Part shown: one piece after another, positions 17,664 through 25,850 of the stretch | Layout: each line of letters begins with the position of its first letter | How positions within the stretch are numbered: position 1 is the first letter of the stretch | From: Lutimaribacter pacificus | Lineage (GTDB): Bacteria > Pseudomonadota > Alphaproteobacteria > Rhodobacterales > Rhodobacteraceae | Assembly: GCF_900142185.1 (NCBI RefSeq) | Contig: NZ_FQZZ01000009.1 | Location: forward strand, 42,973-106,972 | DNA: 64,000 nt | Direction: 5' to 3' | Made by a program: the position numbers and the translations under genes | Notes under the pieces: generated by a model | Databases searched by the model: none | Told to the model about the DNA's origin: nothing | The model's input: only the letters and a program-made list of their open reading frames with translations

Positions 17664-19457
17664 TTGAACCAGAAACAGCCCGGACCGGAAAACATGCGTC
17701 CGAACGGGGTTCCGCCGGACACGCGCTGGAACACGCTGCAGATGCGTGCGGCCATCGTGTTGACCATCGTGCTCTTGCCGCTGGGCCTGCTGGCGGTCCT
17801 GCAGACCCAGCGCGCGGTCGAGGGGGCGCAAAAGGTCTATCGCGCCGATATCGTCGCGCGGACCTCGCGCGCCGTATGGCCCGAGCACGAGGCGATTTAC
17901 CACGCCTTCGGGCTGGCGCAGGGGCTGGCGGCGACGGTGGGGGAAATCGACATGTCCCGGGCCCAGTGCGTCGAGCTGATGGAAAGCGTCGTGGCGCGCG
18001 GAACCGGGGTCGGCTTTGCCGCCTACCTGGACCGGGAGGCCCGGTCGCGCTGCAACAGCCTGGACCAGGAAATCGACTTTTCCGCGAACCGCGACAGTCA
18101 GCGCCTCTATGCCGAACCGAGATCGGATATCAGCTTTACCCCTTCGACCGAGGCCGGCAGCGCGGCGGCCATCGTCTTCAACCAGCCCGTCTATGACCGC
18201 GCCGGGGCGTTCGACGGGTTCGTTTCGCTGTCGTTCTCGGCCTTGCCGCTGGTCGAGCTGCGCGAGCGTGACGACCTGCCCGATACGACCCGCATCCTCA
18301 TCTTCAACAACAAGGGGGAAATCCTGACATCGGACATTGCGCCGGACGAGCTTCCGGCGCTGCTTCCGGCGGATATCGAGCTGATGGATATCGTGCGCGA
18401 AAGGGAGTTCGTGTTTCACGGCGCCAGCCAGAACGGCGAGATGCGGGATTTCGTGCTTGTCCCGATCGTGCCGCGCCGCGCCTATGCGCTGGGAAGCTGG
18501 GAACGCGACCTGCCGTTTTCCTACGCCAGCCCGGTGTCCTGGTCGATGATGCTGTTCCCGGTGATCATGTGGCTGGTGACGCTGGTGGTTGTGCTGCTGA
18601 CCCTGCGCCACATGGTCATCCGGCCGATCAAGACGTTGCGGATGCGCTTTCGCAACTTTGCCGACGGGCGTTCGCTGCTGCGTGGCAACTCGCTGAAAAG
18701 CGCCTCGTCCGAGCTGCGCGAGATCGGCGGCGCCTTCGAAAGCCTCGCGGAAAAGGTCGTCCGGGACGAGGCGCTGCTGGAAGACCGGATACACGAACGC
18801 GAATTGCTGCTGCGCGAGGTCCACCATCGCGTCAAGAACAACCTGCAACTGATGTCCTCGATCATCAACATGCAGATCCGGCAGGCGGACGAGCCGAAGG
18901 CCGAAGAGGCGTTGCAGCGCGTGCGGGGCCGGCTGGCGAGCCTCGCCAAGTTCCACAAGGATCTCTACCAGACGTCGTCGCTGGCAAAGCTGCGGGTCGA
19001 CGATCTGCTGCGGGACCTGGTCGAACAGACCTATGCGATGGGGGCGGAACCGGGCAAGCATATCGAACTCCGGTTCGATCTCGACCCGGTCGAGCTGTCG
19101 CCCGACCAGGCCAGCCCGCTGGCGATGCTGGCGACCGAGGCGGTGACCAACGCGCTGAAATACCTGTCGGCCGACCCGGGCAGGCCGCGCTACGTGAAGA
19201 TGACGCTGCGCGCCGAACCGGGCGACGCGCCGGACGGTGAGCCGCTGATCCGGCTGGAGATCGAGAATTCCATGGCCTCGGACGCGCCGGTGGACGGCGC
19301 CGGGCTGGGCATTCGCCTGATCGCGGCCTTCGCCTCGCAGCTCGAGGCGGGAACGCAGCACGAGCACAAGGCGCATTGCTACCTTCTGACGGTGGTCTTC
19401 CGGCGCAAACCCTTCGGAACGACCGAAACCCTTTCGGCCGCGCTGCGGCATCCCTGA
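17664..19457 (+). CDS. membrane sensor histidine kinase, HisKA_2 type (PhyK-like)
   Basis: Inner-membrane sensor kinase, 597 aa. One membrane segment at about 28-46 and another near 290-315 flank a periplasmic sensing domain of about 240 residues (two Cys, mostly charged). A HAMP-like linker follows (MVIRPIKTLRMRFRNFADG). The phosphoacceptor His near 387 is in LLLREVHHRVKNNLQLMSS, then the ATP-binding domain with ATEAVTNALKYL and GAGLGIRLIAAFAS. Its position beside phyR suggests it phosphorylates PhyR. The TTG at 17664 follows GGGGGG; ATG 17694 is an alternative start. I found no EcfG promoter in the 181 nt upstream, so it may be expressed constitutively. Confidence 0.88.
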   Translation: MNQKQPGPENMRPNGVPPDTRWNTLQMRAAIVLTIVLLPLGLLAVLQTQRAVEGAQKVYRADIVARTSRAVWPEHEAIYHAFGLAQGLAATVGEIDMSRAQCVELMESVVARGTGVGFAAYLDREARSRCNSLDQEIDFSANRDSQRLYAEPRSDISFTPSTEAGSAAAIVFNQPVYDRAGAFDGFVSLSFSALPLVELRERDDLPDTTRILIFNNKGEILTSDIAPDELPALLPADIELMDIVREREFVFHGASQNGEMRDFVLVPIVPRRAYALGSWERDLPFSYASPVSWSMMLFPVIMWLVTLVVVLLTLRHMVIRPIKTLRMRFRNFADGRSLLRGNSLKSASSELREIGGAFESLAEKVVRDEALLEDRIHERELLLREVHHRVKNNLQLMSSIINMQIRQADEPKAEEALQRVRGRLASLAKFHKDLYQTSSLAKLRVDDLLRDLVEQTYAMGAEPGKHIELRFDLDPVELSPDQASPLAMLATEAVTNALKYLSADPGRPRYVKMTLRAEPGDAPDGEPLIRLEIENSMASDAPVDGAGLGIRLIAAFASQLEAGTQHEHKAHCYLLTVVFRRKPFGTTETLSAALRHP

Positions 19458-19474
19458 CATCCCGGCAAGGGGGC

Positions 19475-19499
19475 GGAACGGAACCAACCCCGGCGCGTT
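19475..19499 (+). promoter_or_regulatory. EcfG promoter for the FNT-family channel
   Basis: Exact GGAAC-N16-CGTT: GGAAC 19475-19479, CGTT 19496-19499. The -10 ends only 13 bases before the ATG at 19513, so the transcript would have a leader of only a few bases. Confidence 0.82.
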
Positions 19500-19512
19500 G
19501 CGGTTGTCCTGC

Positions 19513-20400
19513 ATGGCAGAGGAACACCACCGGGCGACCGGCCCCGACCCGGCCGGGGGCGGCGCCGAGACAGAGGAACGCGAAGAGGCCTTCGTGCTCG
19601 AGGCAACGCGGCTCTCCGCGCGCCTGATATACGAGGTGATCCGCCGCGACGGCGAGGCCGAACTGGACCGGCCCTTCGTGTCGCTGCTCTGGTCGGGCTT
19701 CGCGGCGGGTATCCTGATCAGCCTGTCGGTGCTGGGCGAGGCGATCTTTCGCGCGAACCTGCCCGACACCAGCGGCGCCTTCCTGATCGAGAACCTGGGC
19801 TATAGCCTGGGGTTCGTCGTCGTCATCCTGGGCCGGATGCAGCTTTTCACCGAGAACACGATCACCACCGTCCTGCCGGCCATCACGCGGCGCAGCCTGT
19901 CGTGCTTTCGCGCGATGATGCGGCTTTGGGGCGTCGTGCTGGGTGCGAACGTACTGGGCGCGTTGCTTGCGGGATGGTTCATGACGATCCCCGGCGTATT
20001 TTCGGACGACATGACCGAGGCGATCACCGGCCTGTCCCGCCACGCCGTCGGCATGGGGACGTGGGACAGCTTTATCCGCGCGGTGCCCGCGGGCGTGCTG
20101 GTCGCCTCGCTGGTCTGGATCATGCCATCGGCGCGGGGTAACGAGCTGCTGGTGATCCTTGCCTTTACCTGGGCCATCGCCGCGGGCGATTTCACCCATA
20201 TCATCGCCGGTTCGGTCGAAATGGGGTTCCTGCTGTGGCGCAACGAGCTGGACCTGGTCGAGGTGCTCATGACCTTTTTCCTGCCGGTGCTGGCGGGCAA
20301 TGTCGTCGGCGGAACCGCGATTTTCACGATGCTGGCCTGGGGGCAGGTCAAGAACGAGGTCCGGCAGGGACGCGGCAGCCCTGCCGACCACGACCACTGA
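19513..20400 (+). CDS. formate/nitrite transporter (FNT) family membrane protein
   Basis: FNT-fold membrane protein, 295 aa, of the YfdC-like branch, with a hydrophilic ~55-residue N-terminus and about six helices. Family segments are SLLWSGFAAGILISLS, LGRMQLFTENTITTVLPA and NVLGALLAGWF. Substrate is unknown; the family conducts small monovalent anions such as formate or nitrite. The predicted EcfG -10 is so close to the ATG that translation may be nearly leaderless; no ribosome-binding site is evident. Convergent with the SDR gene, 20 nt apart. Confidence 0.87.
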   Translation: MAEEHHRATGPDPAGGGAETEEREEAFVLEATRLSARLIYEVIRRDGEAELDRPFVSLLWSGFAAGILISLSVLGEAIFRANLPDTSGAFLIENLGYSLGFVVVILGRMQLFTENTITTVLPAITRRSLSCFRAMMRLWGVVLGANVLGALLAGWFMTIPGVFSDDMTEAITGLSRHAVGMGTWDSFIRAVPAGVLVASLVWIMPSARGNELLVILAFTWAIAAGDFTHIIAGSVEMGFLLWRNELDLVEVLMTFFLPVLAGNVVGGTAIFTMLAWGQVKNEVRQGRGSPADHDH

Positions 20401-20420
20401 TCCCTTGCCGGACAGGTGCG

Positions 20421-21401
20421 TCAGCCAAGCACCAGCCCGATCAGCAGGCCGACGGCCGGGGCCGCCCAGAACACCGACAGGCGCAGCCGGTCCGCATCCA
20501 CGATGATCGCCCGGTTCTCGGCCCGGGCACCGAACCGGCCCTCGGCCACGGGCGCGGCCGAAGGCACCGGGCCGGCAAGGTTGTTGGGCCGCCCGCCGGG
20601 TTCCGCGATGTCCGATTTCTGCATCTCGGCCCCCACATCCGCCAGCCTGTGATCGAACCAGTCGGGGAAGATCATGTTGCCCAGGATCAGCCGGATCACC
20701 GACCGGCCGACGAAATATTCGCGCCGGCCCTCGCGGACGGCGCGCATCACCCCGCGCGCGGCGACGTCGGGTTCGAACACCGGCGGGGCGGGCTGCGGGC
20801 GCATGGCCATCCGGTTCAGCGCCCAGTCGAATTGCGGCGTGTTCACCGCCGGCAGCTGCACCAGGCTCAGCGTGATGCGCGACCCCTCGCGTATCAGTTC
20901 CGAGCGCAGAGCGGCGCTGAATCCGTTGATCCCGTGTTCCGAGGTGCAGTAGGCGGATTGATAGGGGACCGAGCGATAGCCGAAGCCGGACCCGATATTG
21001 ACGATCCGCCCGGTGTTGCGCCGCTCCATCAGCGCCAGCGCCGTCCGGGTTCCGTTGACCGCGCCCAGCAGCGTCGTGTCGACGATCCGGTCGAATTCAC
21101 CGGCCTCCATCGCCGCAAAGGGGGAAAACGAGGTGAGCATCGCGGAATTGACCCAGACCTCGACCGGGCCCAGCAATTCCTCGATGGCGCTGCCGGCCCG
21201 CGACACCTCGGCCGCGTTCGAGACGTCGCAGGGCAGGCAGGCGACGCGGTCGCCGTATTCCCGGGCCAGCGCCTCGAGCCGGTCCTTGCCGCGCGCAAGC
21301 ACGCCGACGTCATAGCCCGCGGCGATCAGGTGCGACACCACGCTGCGCCCGACGCCCGCCGTGCCACCGGCGACGACTGCGACCCTGGTTGCGTCCGTCA
21401 T
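20421..21401 (-). CDS. SDR-family protein with altered catalytic motif and C-terminal membrane anchor
   Basis: Short-chain dehydrogenase/reductase fold, 326 aa. The nucleotide-binding Gly motif is present (VVAGGTAGVGRSVV), as is the structural segment after it and the serine region VNIGSGFGY. The active-site tetrad reads SAYCTSEHGINGF: the YxxxK lysine is Glu, confirmed in the DNA (TAC TGC ACC TCG GAA). The C-terminus ends in a hydrophobic helix (LSVFWAAPAVGLLIGLVLG) that may anchor it in the membrane. An EcfG-type promoter precedes it. It may be a non-catalytic or altered-mechanism SDR. Confidence 0.85.
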   Translation of the reverse strand: MTDATRVAVVAGGTAGVGRSVVSHLIAAGYDVGVLARGKDRLEALAREYGDRVACLPCDVSNAAEVSRAGSAIEELLGPVEVWVNSAMLTSFSPFAAMEAGEFDRIVDTTLLGAVNGTRTALALMERRNTGRIVNIGSGFGYRSVPYQSAYCTSEHGINGFSAALRSELIREGSRITLSLVQLPAVNTPQFDWALNRMAMRPQPAPPVFEPDVAARGVMRAVREGRREYFVGRSVIRLILGNMIFPDWFDHRLADVGAEMQKSDIAEPGGRPNNLAGPVPSAAPVAEGRFGARAENRAIIVDADRLRLSVFWAAPAVGLLIGLVLG

Positions 21402-21447
21402 GGGTTTTCCCGTTTTTTCATGCGATTGCGTTGATTTCTGAAAGCCC

Positions 21448-21472
21448 AACCCGCGGACAGGCATACAGTTCC
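21448..21472 (-). promoter_or_regulatory. EcfG-type promoter for the SDR gene
   Basis: GGAAC 21472-21468, 16-base spacer, GGTT 21451-21448, the same form as the phyR promoter. It is 47 bases from the ATG. Confidence 0.7.
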
Positions 21473-21487
21473 CTGCCGGATGCGCCG

Positions 21488-21512
21488 GGAACCGGAGCGA
21501 CCGGATGCCGTT
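21488..21512 (+). promoter_or_regulatory. EcfG promoter for the mgtC-like gene
   Basis: Exact GGAAC-N16-CGTT: GGAAC 21488-21492, CGTT 21509-21512. Divergent from the SDR promoter 15 bases away. Confidence 0.85.
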
Positions 21513-21545
21513 GATCTTCACCGGACACGAGGAGGGAAGATCACG

Positions 21546-22037
21546 ATGCAAGACCTGTTCGACGAACTGTTGGCGACCACCGCCCTGCCGCTCGAGGTGA
21601 TCGTCGCGCGGCTTGTGGGCGCTCTCGTCCTGTGTGGCCTGATCGGCTTCGAACGCGAGACGCGGCAGCGGCCTGCCGGGCTCAGGACGCATATGCTGGT
21701 CGGCCTGGCCGCGGCGCTTTACACGCTCATCATGCTGGAGGCGCTGGTCAGGTCGCAGGCCCATACCGGGCAGGTCGCCATGGACCCGCTGCGCCTGATC
21801 GAGGCGGTGACCAGCGGGGTCGCCTTCCTGGCCGCCGGCATGATCGTCTTTTCGCAAGGCAAGGTCAGGGGGCTGACCACGGGCACGAGCCTGTGGCTGG
21901 CCGCCGCGATCGGCCTGTCCGCCGGGTGGGGGATGTGGTCGATGGCGCTGGCCACGACGGTGCTGGCGCTGATCGTCATCAGGCTGATCAAGATCGCCGA
22001 GGAGGAGGCCGGGGGAAAACCCCGCGACAAGGACTGA
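21546..22037 (+). CDS. MgtC/SapB family membrane protein
   Basis: Inner-membrane protein, 163 aa, about five hydrophobic segments. MgtC-family landmarks are ARLVGALVLCGLIGFERETR, RPAGLRTHMLVGLAAALYTL and AVTSGVAFLAAGMIVF. ATG 21546 has GGAGGGA about 9 nt upstream; the frame start at 21480 lies upstream of the promoter -35. MgtC proteins are linked to Mg limitation and, in pathogens, to ATP-synthase control; the role here is unknown beyond stress-regulon membership. It lacks a long C-terminal cytoplasmic domain. Confidence 0.88.
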   Translation: MQDLFDELLATTALPLEVIVARLVGALVLCGLIGFERETRQRPAGLRTHMLVGLAAALYTLIMLEALVRSQAHTGQVAMDPLRLIEAVTSGVAFLAAGMIVFSQGKVRGLTTGTSLWLAAAIGLSAGWGMWSMALATTVLALIVIRLIKIAEEEAGGKPRDKD

Positions 22038-22090
22038 TCCCGCGTGGCATGCTACTTGCCGCCACGGGCCGGGCGGGATTCGAAACAGGA

Positions 22091-22116
22091 AAGAGGCGCG
22101 GGAAACCGCGCCTCTT
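22091..22116. terminator. hairpin between convergent mgtC-like and PRC-barrel genes
   Basis: Perfect 11-bp stem (AAGAGGCGCGG, GAAA loop, CCGCGCCTCTT). It has no long T-run on either side, but sits between convergent genes and probably serves both. Confidence 0.6.
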
Positions 22117-22143
22117 CGCCGTTCTGCCGGAAGGGCTTACGAC

Positions 22144-23094
22144 TTACGACTGGTCGGACCACTCTTCCATGGTCTCCAGCTCTTCCTGGGTGGCCGAGAC
22201 ATAGGCGCGGATCTCGTCGCCTTCGGTCCGGCGCAGTTCCACCTGGTCCATCGGCAGTTCCACCGACTTTTCGCCGATGCCGAGGAAGCCGCCCACGTCG
22301 AGGATGACGCCGGTGACCTCGCCGTCCCCGGTCACGTTCAGCTCGCTGAGGTCGCCGATCCATTCGCCGTCTTCACCATAGACGGCCGCGCCCAGCACCT
22401 CGTCTGTCGTGACTGCGCCCCACTCGACGGGTTCTTGCTGGCGTTGCGGGCTCTGGTCCAGTTCGCGGGCCATCTCCTCGTTTTGCGAGGCGCGCATCCA
22501 GCCTTCGTCTTCCGCGCGGGTCTGGTCGTATGTGCCCAGCTCTTCGAAGGTCGCGCGATTGCCGGCGAAGACCACGTAATAGTCGCCCTCGTCATCGGTG
22601 TCGGGGACGAAACGCACGTCCTGGATGCCGATCCGGCGCTCGGTCTCGCCCATGCCGAGGAAACCGCCGGCATCCACCAGAAGCGCCTGCACTTCACCGT
22701 CCTCGGTAACGATCAGGTCGTCGATATCGCCGACCATCTGCCAGTTGTCGGGGATCTCGCTGACACCGGCGGCCATGTCGCCATCGGCGGTCGCATCGTT
22801 CTGCTCGTTCTGCGTGGCCGAACCGTCTTCTGCAGGTTCGCCGGCCATGAAGATACGCTTGTCGATCAGGGTCGAGACCTGGATTTCGGCGCCGGGCATG
22901 GCGCTGGTTTCCGCGGCGGTATCGGTGTCCATGGCGTCGGTGCCGCCCGTGTCGGCCTGTCCGGTGGTGCCGGTGGTGGTATCCATGCTGTCGGTCTGCC
23001 CGGTGGTTTCGGACGTTTCGGAACCGTGCTGTTCGGCAAGGGCCGGTATCGCCATGCAGGCAACGACGGCTGTGGTTGTCAGAAGGCGTTTCAT
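22144..23094 (-). CDS. secreted protein with two PRC-barrel domains
   Basis: Exported protein, 316 aa. A signal peptide (MKRLLTTTAVVACMAIPALA) is followed by a low-complexity acidic Thr/Asp linker to about 65. Two PRC-barrel domains follow: one around LVTEDGEVQALLVDAGGFLG and a second around GAAVYGEDGEWIGDLSELNV with VILDVGGFLGIGEKSVELP. Such proteins are common in alphaproteobacterial stress loci; the function is unknown. ATG 23094 starts exactly at the signal peptide. I did not find a matching EcfG promoter in the 160 nt upstream. Confidence 0.88.
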   Translation of the reverse strand: MKRLLTTTAVVACMAIPALAEQHGSETSETTGQTDSMDTTTGTTGQADTGGTDAMDTDTAAETSAMPGAEIQVSTLIDKRIFMAGEPAEDGSATQNEQNDATADGDMAAGVSEIPDNWQMVGDIDDLIVTEDGEVQALLVDAGGFLGMGETERRIGIQDVRFVPDTDDEGDYYVVFAGNRATFEELGTYDQTRAEDEGWMRASQNEEMARELDQSPQRQQEPVEWGAVTTDEVLGAAVYGEDGEWIGDLSELNVTGDGEVTGVILDVGGFLGIGEKSVELPMDQVELRRTEGDEIRAYVSATQEELETMEEWSDQS

Positions 23095-23177
23095 CGTCAC
23101 TTTCTCCATTTCATCCATAGGTGTTCAGGGGCGCTTGTCCCACTGATGGAAAAACACGCGGCGCGCGAACGGGTTTC

Positions 23178-23219
23178 GGAAAAAGAAAAAAGAAATAATG
23201 GAACCCGTCGGGCCGTTCC
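23178..23219 (-). terminator. possible terminator after the DUF3008 gene
   Basis: On the minus strand an imperfect hairpin with outer arms GGAAC and GTTCC (23219-23200) is followed by a T-rich stretch running to about 23178. It fits the end of the DUF3008 transcript. Confidence 0.45.
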
Positions 23220-23254
23220 TGGTTCAGGACGGTTCGGGCAAGGGGCACCGGCGG

Positions 23255-23440
23255 TCAGTCGTCGACATGGTCGGGTTTGTCCTTGCGGCTGGTGCCGGCC
23301 ATGTCCTCCAGCTCCCGCTCGCTCATCGAGTCGTACATGCTTTTGGCCGGTTCCTCGAGGTCGCCGACGGCGGTTTCGCCACGCTTGGCCGACAGGGCGG
23401 CACCGGCCGCCTTCTGCTGTGCTTTCGATCTGGCAGGCAT
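23255..23440 (-). CDS. DUF3008 family small protein
   Basis: Small hydrophilic protein, 61 aa: it begins MPARSKAQQKAAGAALSAKR and continues with KSMYDSMSERELEDMAGTSR, matching the DUF3008 family in which a basic Ala-rich N-terminus precedes a SMSxxELE segment. Function is unknown. AGGACA lies just before the ATG. An exact EcfG promoter starts 74 bases upstream. It is alone in its transcript, with a T-rich terminator-like hairpin after it. Confidence 0.85.
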   Translation of the reverse strand: MPARSKAQQKAAGAALSAKRGETAVGDLEEPAKSMYDSMSERELEDMAGTSRKDKPDHVDD

Positions 23441-23489
23441 CGGGATGTCCTTTCATGTCAGGGATCGGCCTGTGCGCCGATATCTGGTG

Positions 23490-23514
23490 AACGGATATCG
23501 CGCCCGGATGTTCC
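23490..23514 (-). promoter_or_regulatory. EcfG promoter for the DUF3008 gene
   Basis: Exact GGAAC-N16-CGTT: GGAAC 23514-23510, CGTT 23493-23490. Confidence 0.85.
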
Positions 23515-23788
23515 GCCCTGCACCTGTCCGGAACAGCCGCGCAGCGGCCCGGGCATCGCACGGCCGCCCCCCGGCCGGGCGATTGGCTGCCGCCAGTGCC
23601 ACGGTTTTAGGGAGGAAGTGGCGGCGCGATAAAATGCCATTCCACAAGCGTTGGATCGCCCGACCGCGGCCGTGCGATGCCCTCTGTTGCGCGCTGCCCG
23701 ACCATCATTTTCATCCCGCACAGCCCGTTTCCGCTTCGTGCAGCATGGCGGGGAAGAACCCCCGCCCCGGTGGGGCAGCGACGGTGGC
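23515..23788. other. intergenic stretch after the oxidase operon
   Basis: No credible gene seen. A 7-bp hairpin (arms 23747-23753 and 23760-23766) follows the cytochrome c gene on the minus strand and may mark the operon end, but it lacks a T-run. Confidence 0.4.
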
Positions 23789-24910
23789 TTACCGCTCCCG
23801 GTTGGCCCCGGCGCTGGCGGCGGTGCTGTAGAACGCGGCGAGGTCGGCGATCTCGTCATCGTCGAGGCCGCGCGCGGCGGCCGCCATCCGGGGTGCGCCG
23901 GGCGTGTCGGGGATCGGCCCGTCGCGCCACATCCGCAGCCAGACCACGATCCAGCGCGCATCCTGCCCGGCGAGCCGGGGAATGTCGGGCGCGCGCGGCG
24001 CCGTGCCGTCTCCGCCATGGCAGGCGATGCAGGACGGGATCTCGTCATGCTCATCGCCGCGTTCGGCCAGGGTGCGGCCGCGGGCGGCGTCGCCCGGCGG
24101 CGGGGCTCCGTCCGGCACGGGTGACGCGGGCGGCATCCCGGCGAAGCGGCGGGCCAGCTCCGCCCGCAGCCGGGGGGACAGCGCGGCGGCGACGGGCTCC
24201 ATGAAGCCGCTTTGGCGGCGGTTCCCGGCATAGGCGTCCAGTGCGGCGGCCAGGTACTCGGCGCTCTGGCCGGCAAGTTTCGGCGCGGTGCCGTCCCGCC
24301 CCAGCCCGTCGCGGCCGTGACAGCGGGCGCAGCCGTCGAACGGGGTCTGCGGGCCCGCCACGCCGCCGAGCGTCATGGCCGCCGCGTCGGATGGCGGGGG
24401 CGACGGGCCCCAGGCCAGGTCGTGATAGTCCCCGGGGCTGAGCGCCGCGTAGTTGCCGAGAAACGCCGCCAGCGCCCAGGGCTCGTCGTCGCGGCCTTCG
24501 CCGGCCCATCCGGGCATGCCGGTGTATTTCAGCCCGTGCCGCGCCAGCCAGTAGTATTCCCCGGTGCTGTATTGCGCCGACTCCAGCCGTGTCGGCTCGG
24601 GCAGCATCCCCCTGACGACGGGGCTGCGGGGCCGGCCCGGCGCCCCGTGGCAGGCGGCGCAGCCGGTGGCGAAATGCCCCGCCCCCAGGCGGATCAGCGC
24701 GGGGTCGTCCGGGTCGAACCAGTCGGGCGGCTCGGTCCGGGCGGCGCGGATGGCCACGGCGTTCTTCATGTAGCCGTTGAGCAGCGCGCGTATCGGGGCG
24801 TAATGCTCGACCGAGGCCGCGATATTGTAGGGCGCGGCAAACCAGAACGCCGCGGCGGCGACGGGCAGGAAGGCGGCGGCCAGGGCGATATGGCGGTGTC
24901 TCCGCTTCAT
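23789..24910 (-). CDS. membrane-anchored triheme cytochrome c
   Basis: Cytochrome c, 373 aa, with an N-terminal membrane anchor (IALAAAFLPVAAAAFWFAAP) and three c-type heme sites: CAACH near 84, CARCH near 193 and CIACH near 293. Met-rich segments (LKYTGMPGWAG, FMEPVAAAL, APRMAAAARGL) could supply axial ligands. It is the last gene of the oxidase operon, overlapping ctaG by 4 nt, so it is the likely electron donor to the oxidase beside it. Three tandem class-I domains in one anchored chain is less usual than the diheme form. Confidence 0.92.
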   Translation of the reverse strand: MKRRHRHIALAAAFLPVAAAAFWFAAPYNIAASVEHYAPIRALLNGYMKNAVAIRAARTEPPDWFDPDDPALIRLGAGHFATGCAACHGAPGRPRSPVVRGMLPEPTRLESAQYSTGEYYWLARHGLKYTGMPGWAGEGRDDEPWALAAFLGNYAALSPGDYHDLAWGPSPPPSDAAAMTLGGVAGPQTPFDGCARCHGRDGLGRDGTAPKLAGQSAEYLAAALDAYAGNRRQSGFMEPVAAALSPRLRAELARRFAGMPPASPVPDGAPPPGDAARGRTLAERGDEHDEIPSCIACHGGDGTAPRAPDIPRLAGQDARWIVVWLRMWRDGPIPDTPGAPRMAAAARGLDDDEIADLAAFYSTAASAGANRER

Positions 24911-25485
24911 CGCGCGGGCTCCGGCAGGGTCAGGCCCGGCGCCAGCCGCACCAGCGCCGCGGCGAGATAGATCGCCCCGCCGCCCACCGCCATCAGCGCC
25001 CCGGCGACCTGCTGCTCCTGCAGCGGGCCAAGCCCGAACCATCCCGCGCAGATCTCGCCATAGAGCGGGCGCGGCGCGAGGCCGATCAGGGCCCCGAGCA
25101 GCGTCATGTGCATCACCGTCCCGAACAGCACGCAGGCGCCGCCGAACCGCCCCGCCGACCGCGCGGCCGCCCACACCAGAAGGCCCGCGCCAAGGAAACT
25201 GGCCTGTTCCAGCACGAAACCCGTCCGGTCGAGCCTTGCCCAGAGATGCGCCGCCGGCGCGTGCCAGGCCCAGACCAGCGCCATCTCGACGGCCAGCACG
25301 GCAAACAGCCCGGCGGGGCCGGGGCGCAGCGGCAGGCGCGGAGCCAGCAACGCCGGGGCCAGCGCCACCAGCGTCAGGTGCACGCCCATATGGACGATGA
25401 TCGACCCGGTGGTCAGCGCCGCGACCGGCGAAAGCCAGATCAGCGCCAGCATCGCCAGCCCGGTTATGCGCATCGCGCTCAGCAT
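24907..25485 (-). CDS. caa3-type cytochrome c oxidase assembly protein CtaG
   Basis: Multi-helix inner-membrane assembly factor of the caa3_CtaG family, 192 aa, about six membrane segments. Family landmarks include SIIVHMGVHLTLVALAPALL, the WAWHAPAAHLWAR segment and GTVMHMTLLGALIGLAP; the conserved histidines fit a copper-delivery role to subunit I. ATG 25485 overlaps the preceding gene by 7 nt. This is the integral-membrane CtaG, not the single-helix Cox11 type. Confidence 0.85.
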   Translation of the reverse strand: MLSAMRITGLAMLALIWLSPVAALTTGSIIVHMGVHLTLVALAPALLAPRLPLRPGPAGLFAVLAVEMALVWAWHAPAAHLWARLDRTGFVLEQASFLGAGLLVWAAARSAGRFGGACVLFGTVMHMTLLGALIGLAPRPLYGEICAGWFGLGPLQEQQVAGALMAVGGGAIYLAAALVRLAPGLTLPEPAR

Positions 25486-25850
25486 TGCCGGAACACCAGC
25501 ACGGGCAGGGCGGTGAACAGCACGGCCACCCCGTTCAGCGACGCCAGAAGAAGCGCAACATGCCCGAGGAACGCTTTGCGCCCCTCCGGTTCGTCGCGCG
25601 AAACGTGGCGGCCCGGCCGGCGCAGGCCGCCATAGCGCCGCACCGCGACCACGGCCGCCCAGCCGATACCGCCGAGCGCCGCCACGGTGATCGCCGCAAT
25701 GGCCCACACGACCGGCGTCAGCGGCGCCGCGCCCGAGGCGCACCAGACGGCGGCGACCCAGTAGCATGTCAGGAAATGCGCCGCCCAGATCACCGGCGGG
25801 ATGACCACGATCCAGACCGACCCGTCGTCTATGAGGCGCGGATAGGTCAT
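25479..25850 (-). CDS. small membrane protein of the oxidase operon
   Basis: Membrane protein, 123 aa, with three to four hydrophobic segments: VWIVVIPPVIWAAHFLTCYW, VVWAIAAITVAALGGIGWAA and a C-terminal one (HVALLLASLNGVAVLFTALP). Proteins with this WAAHFLxCY pattern typically lie between oxidase subunit genes and ctaG. The function is unassigned; assembly or an accessory subunit is possible. It is joined by 4-nt and 7-nt overlaps to its neighbours. Confidence 0.8.
   Translation of the reverse strand: MTYPRLIDDGSVWIVVIPPVIWAAHFLTCYWVAAVWCASGAAPLTPVVWAIAAITVAALGGIGWAAVVAVRRYGGLRRPGRHVSRDEPEGRKAFLGHVALLLASLNGVAVLFTALPVLVFRQC

Noticed and set aside
23199..23219. GGAAC on the minus strand as a promoter for the PRC-barrel gene
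   Set aside because: The bases at the -10 position are TTAT, not GTT, so the gene's promoter is left unassigned.
23200..23224. GGAAC-N16-GGTT on the plus strand
   Set aside because: It would transcribe only antisense to the DUF3008 gene and overlaps a likely terminator hairpin. Treated as chance.
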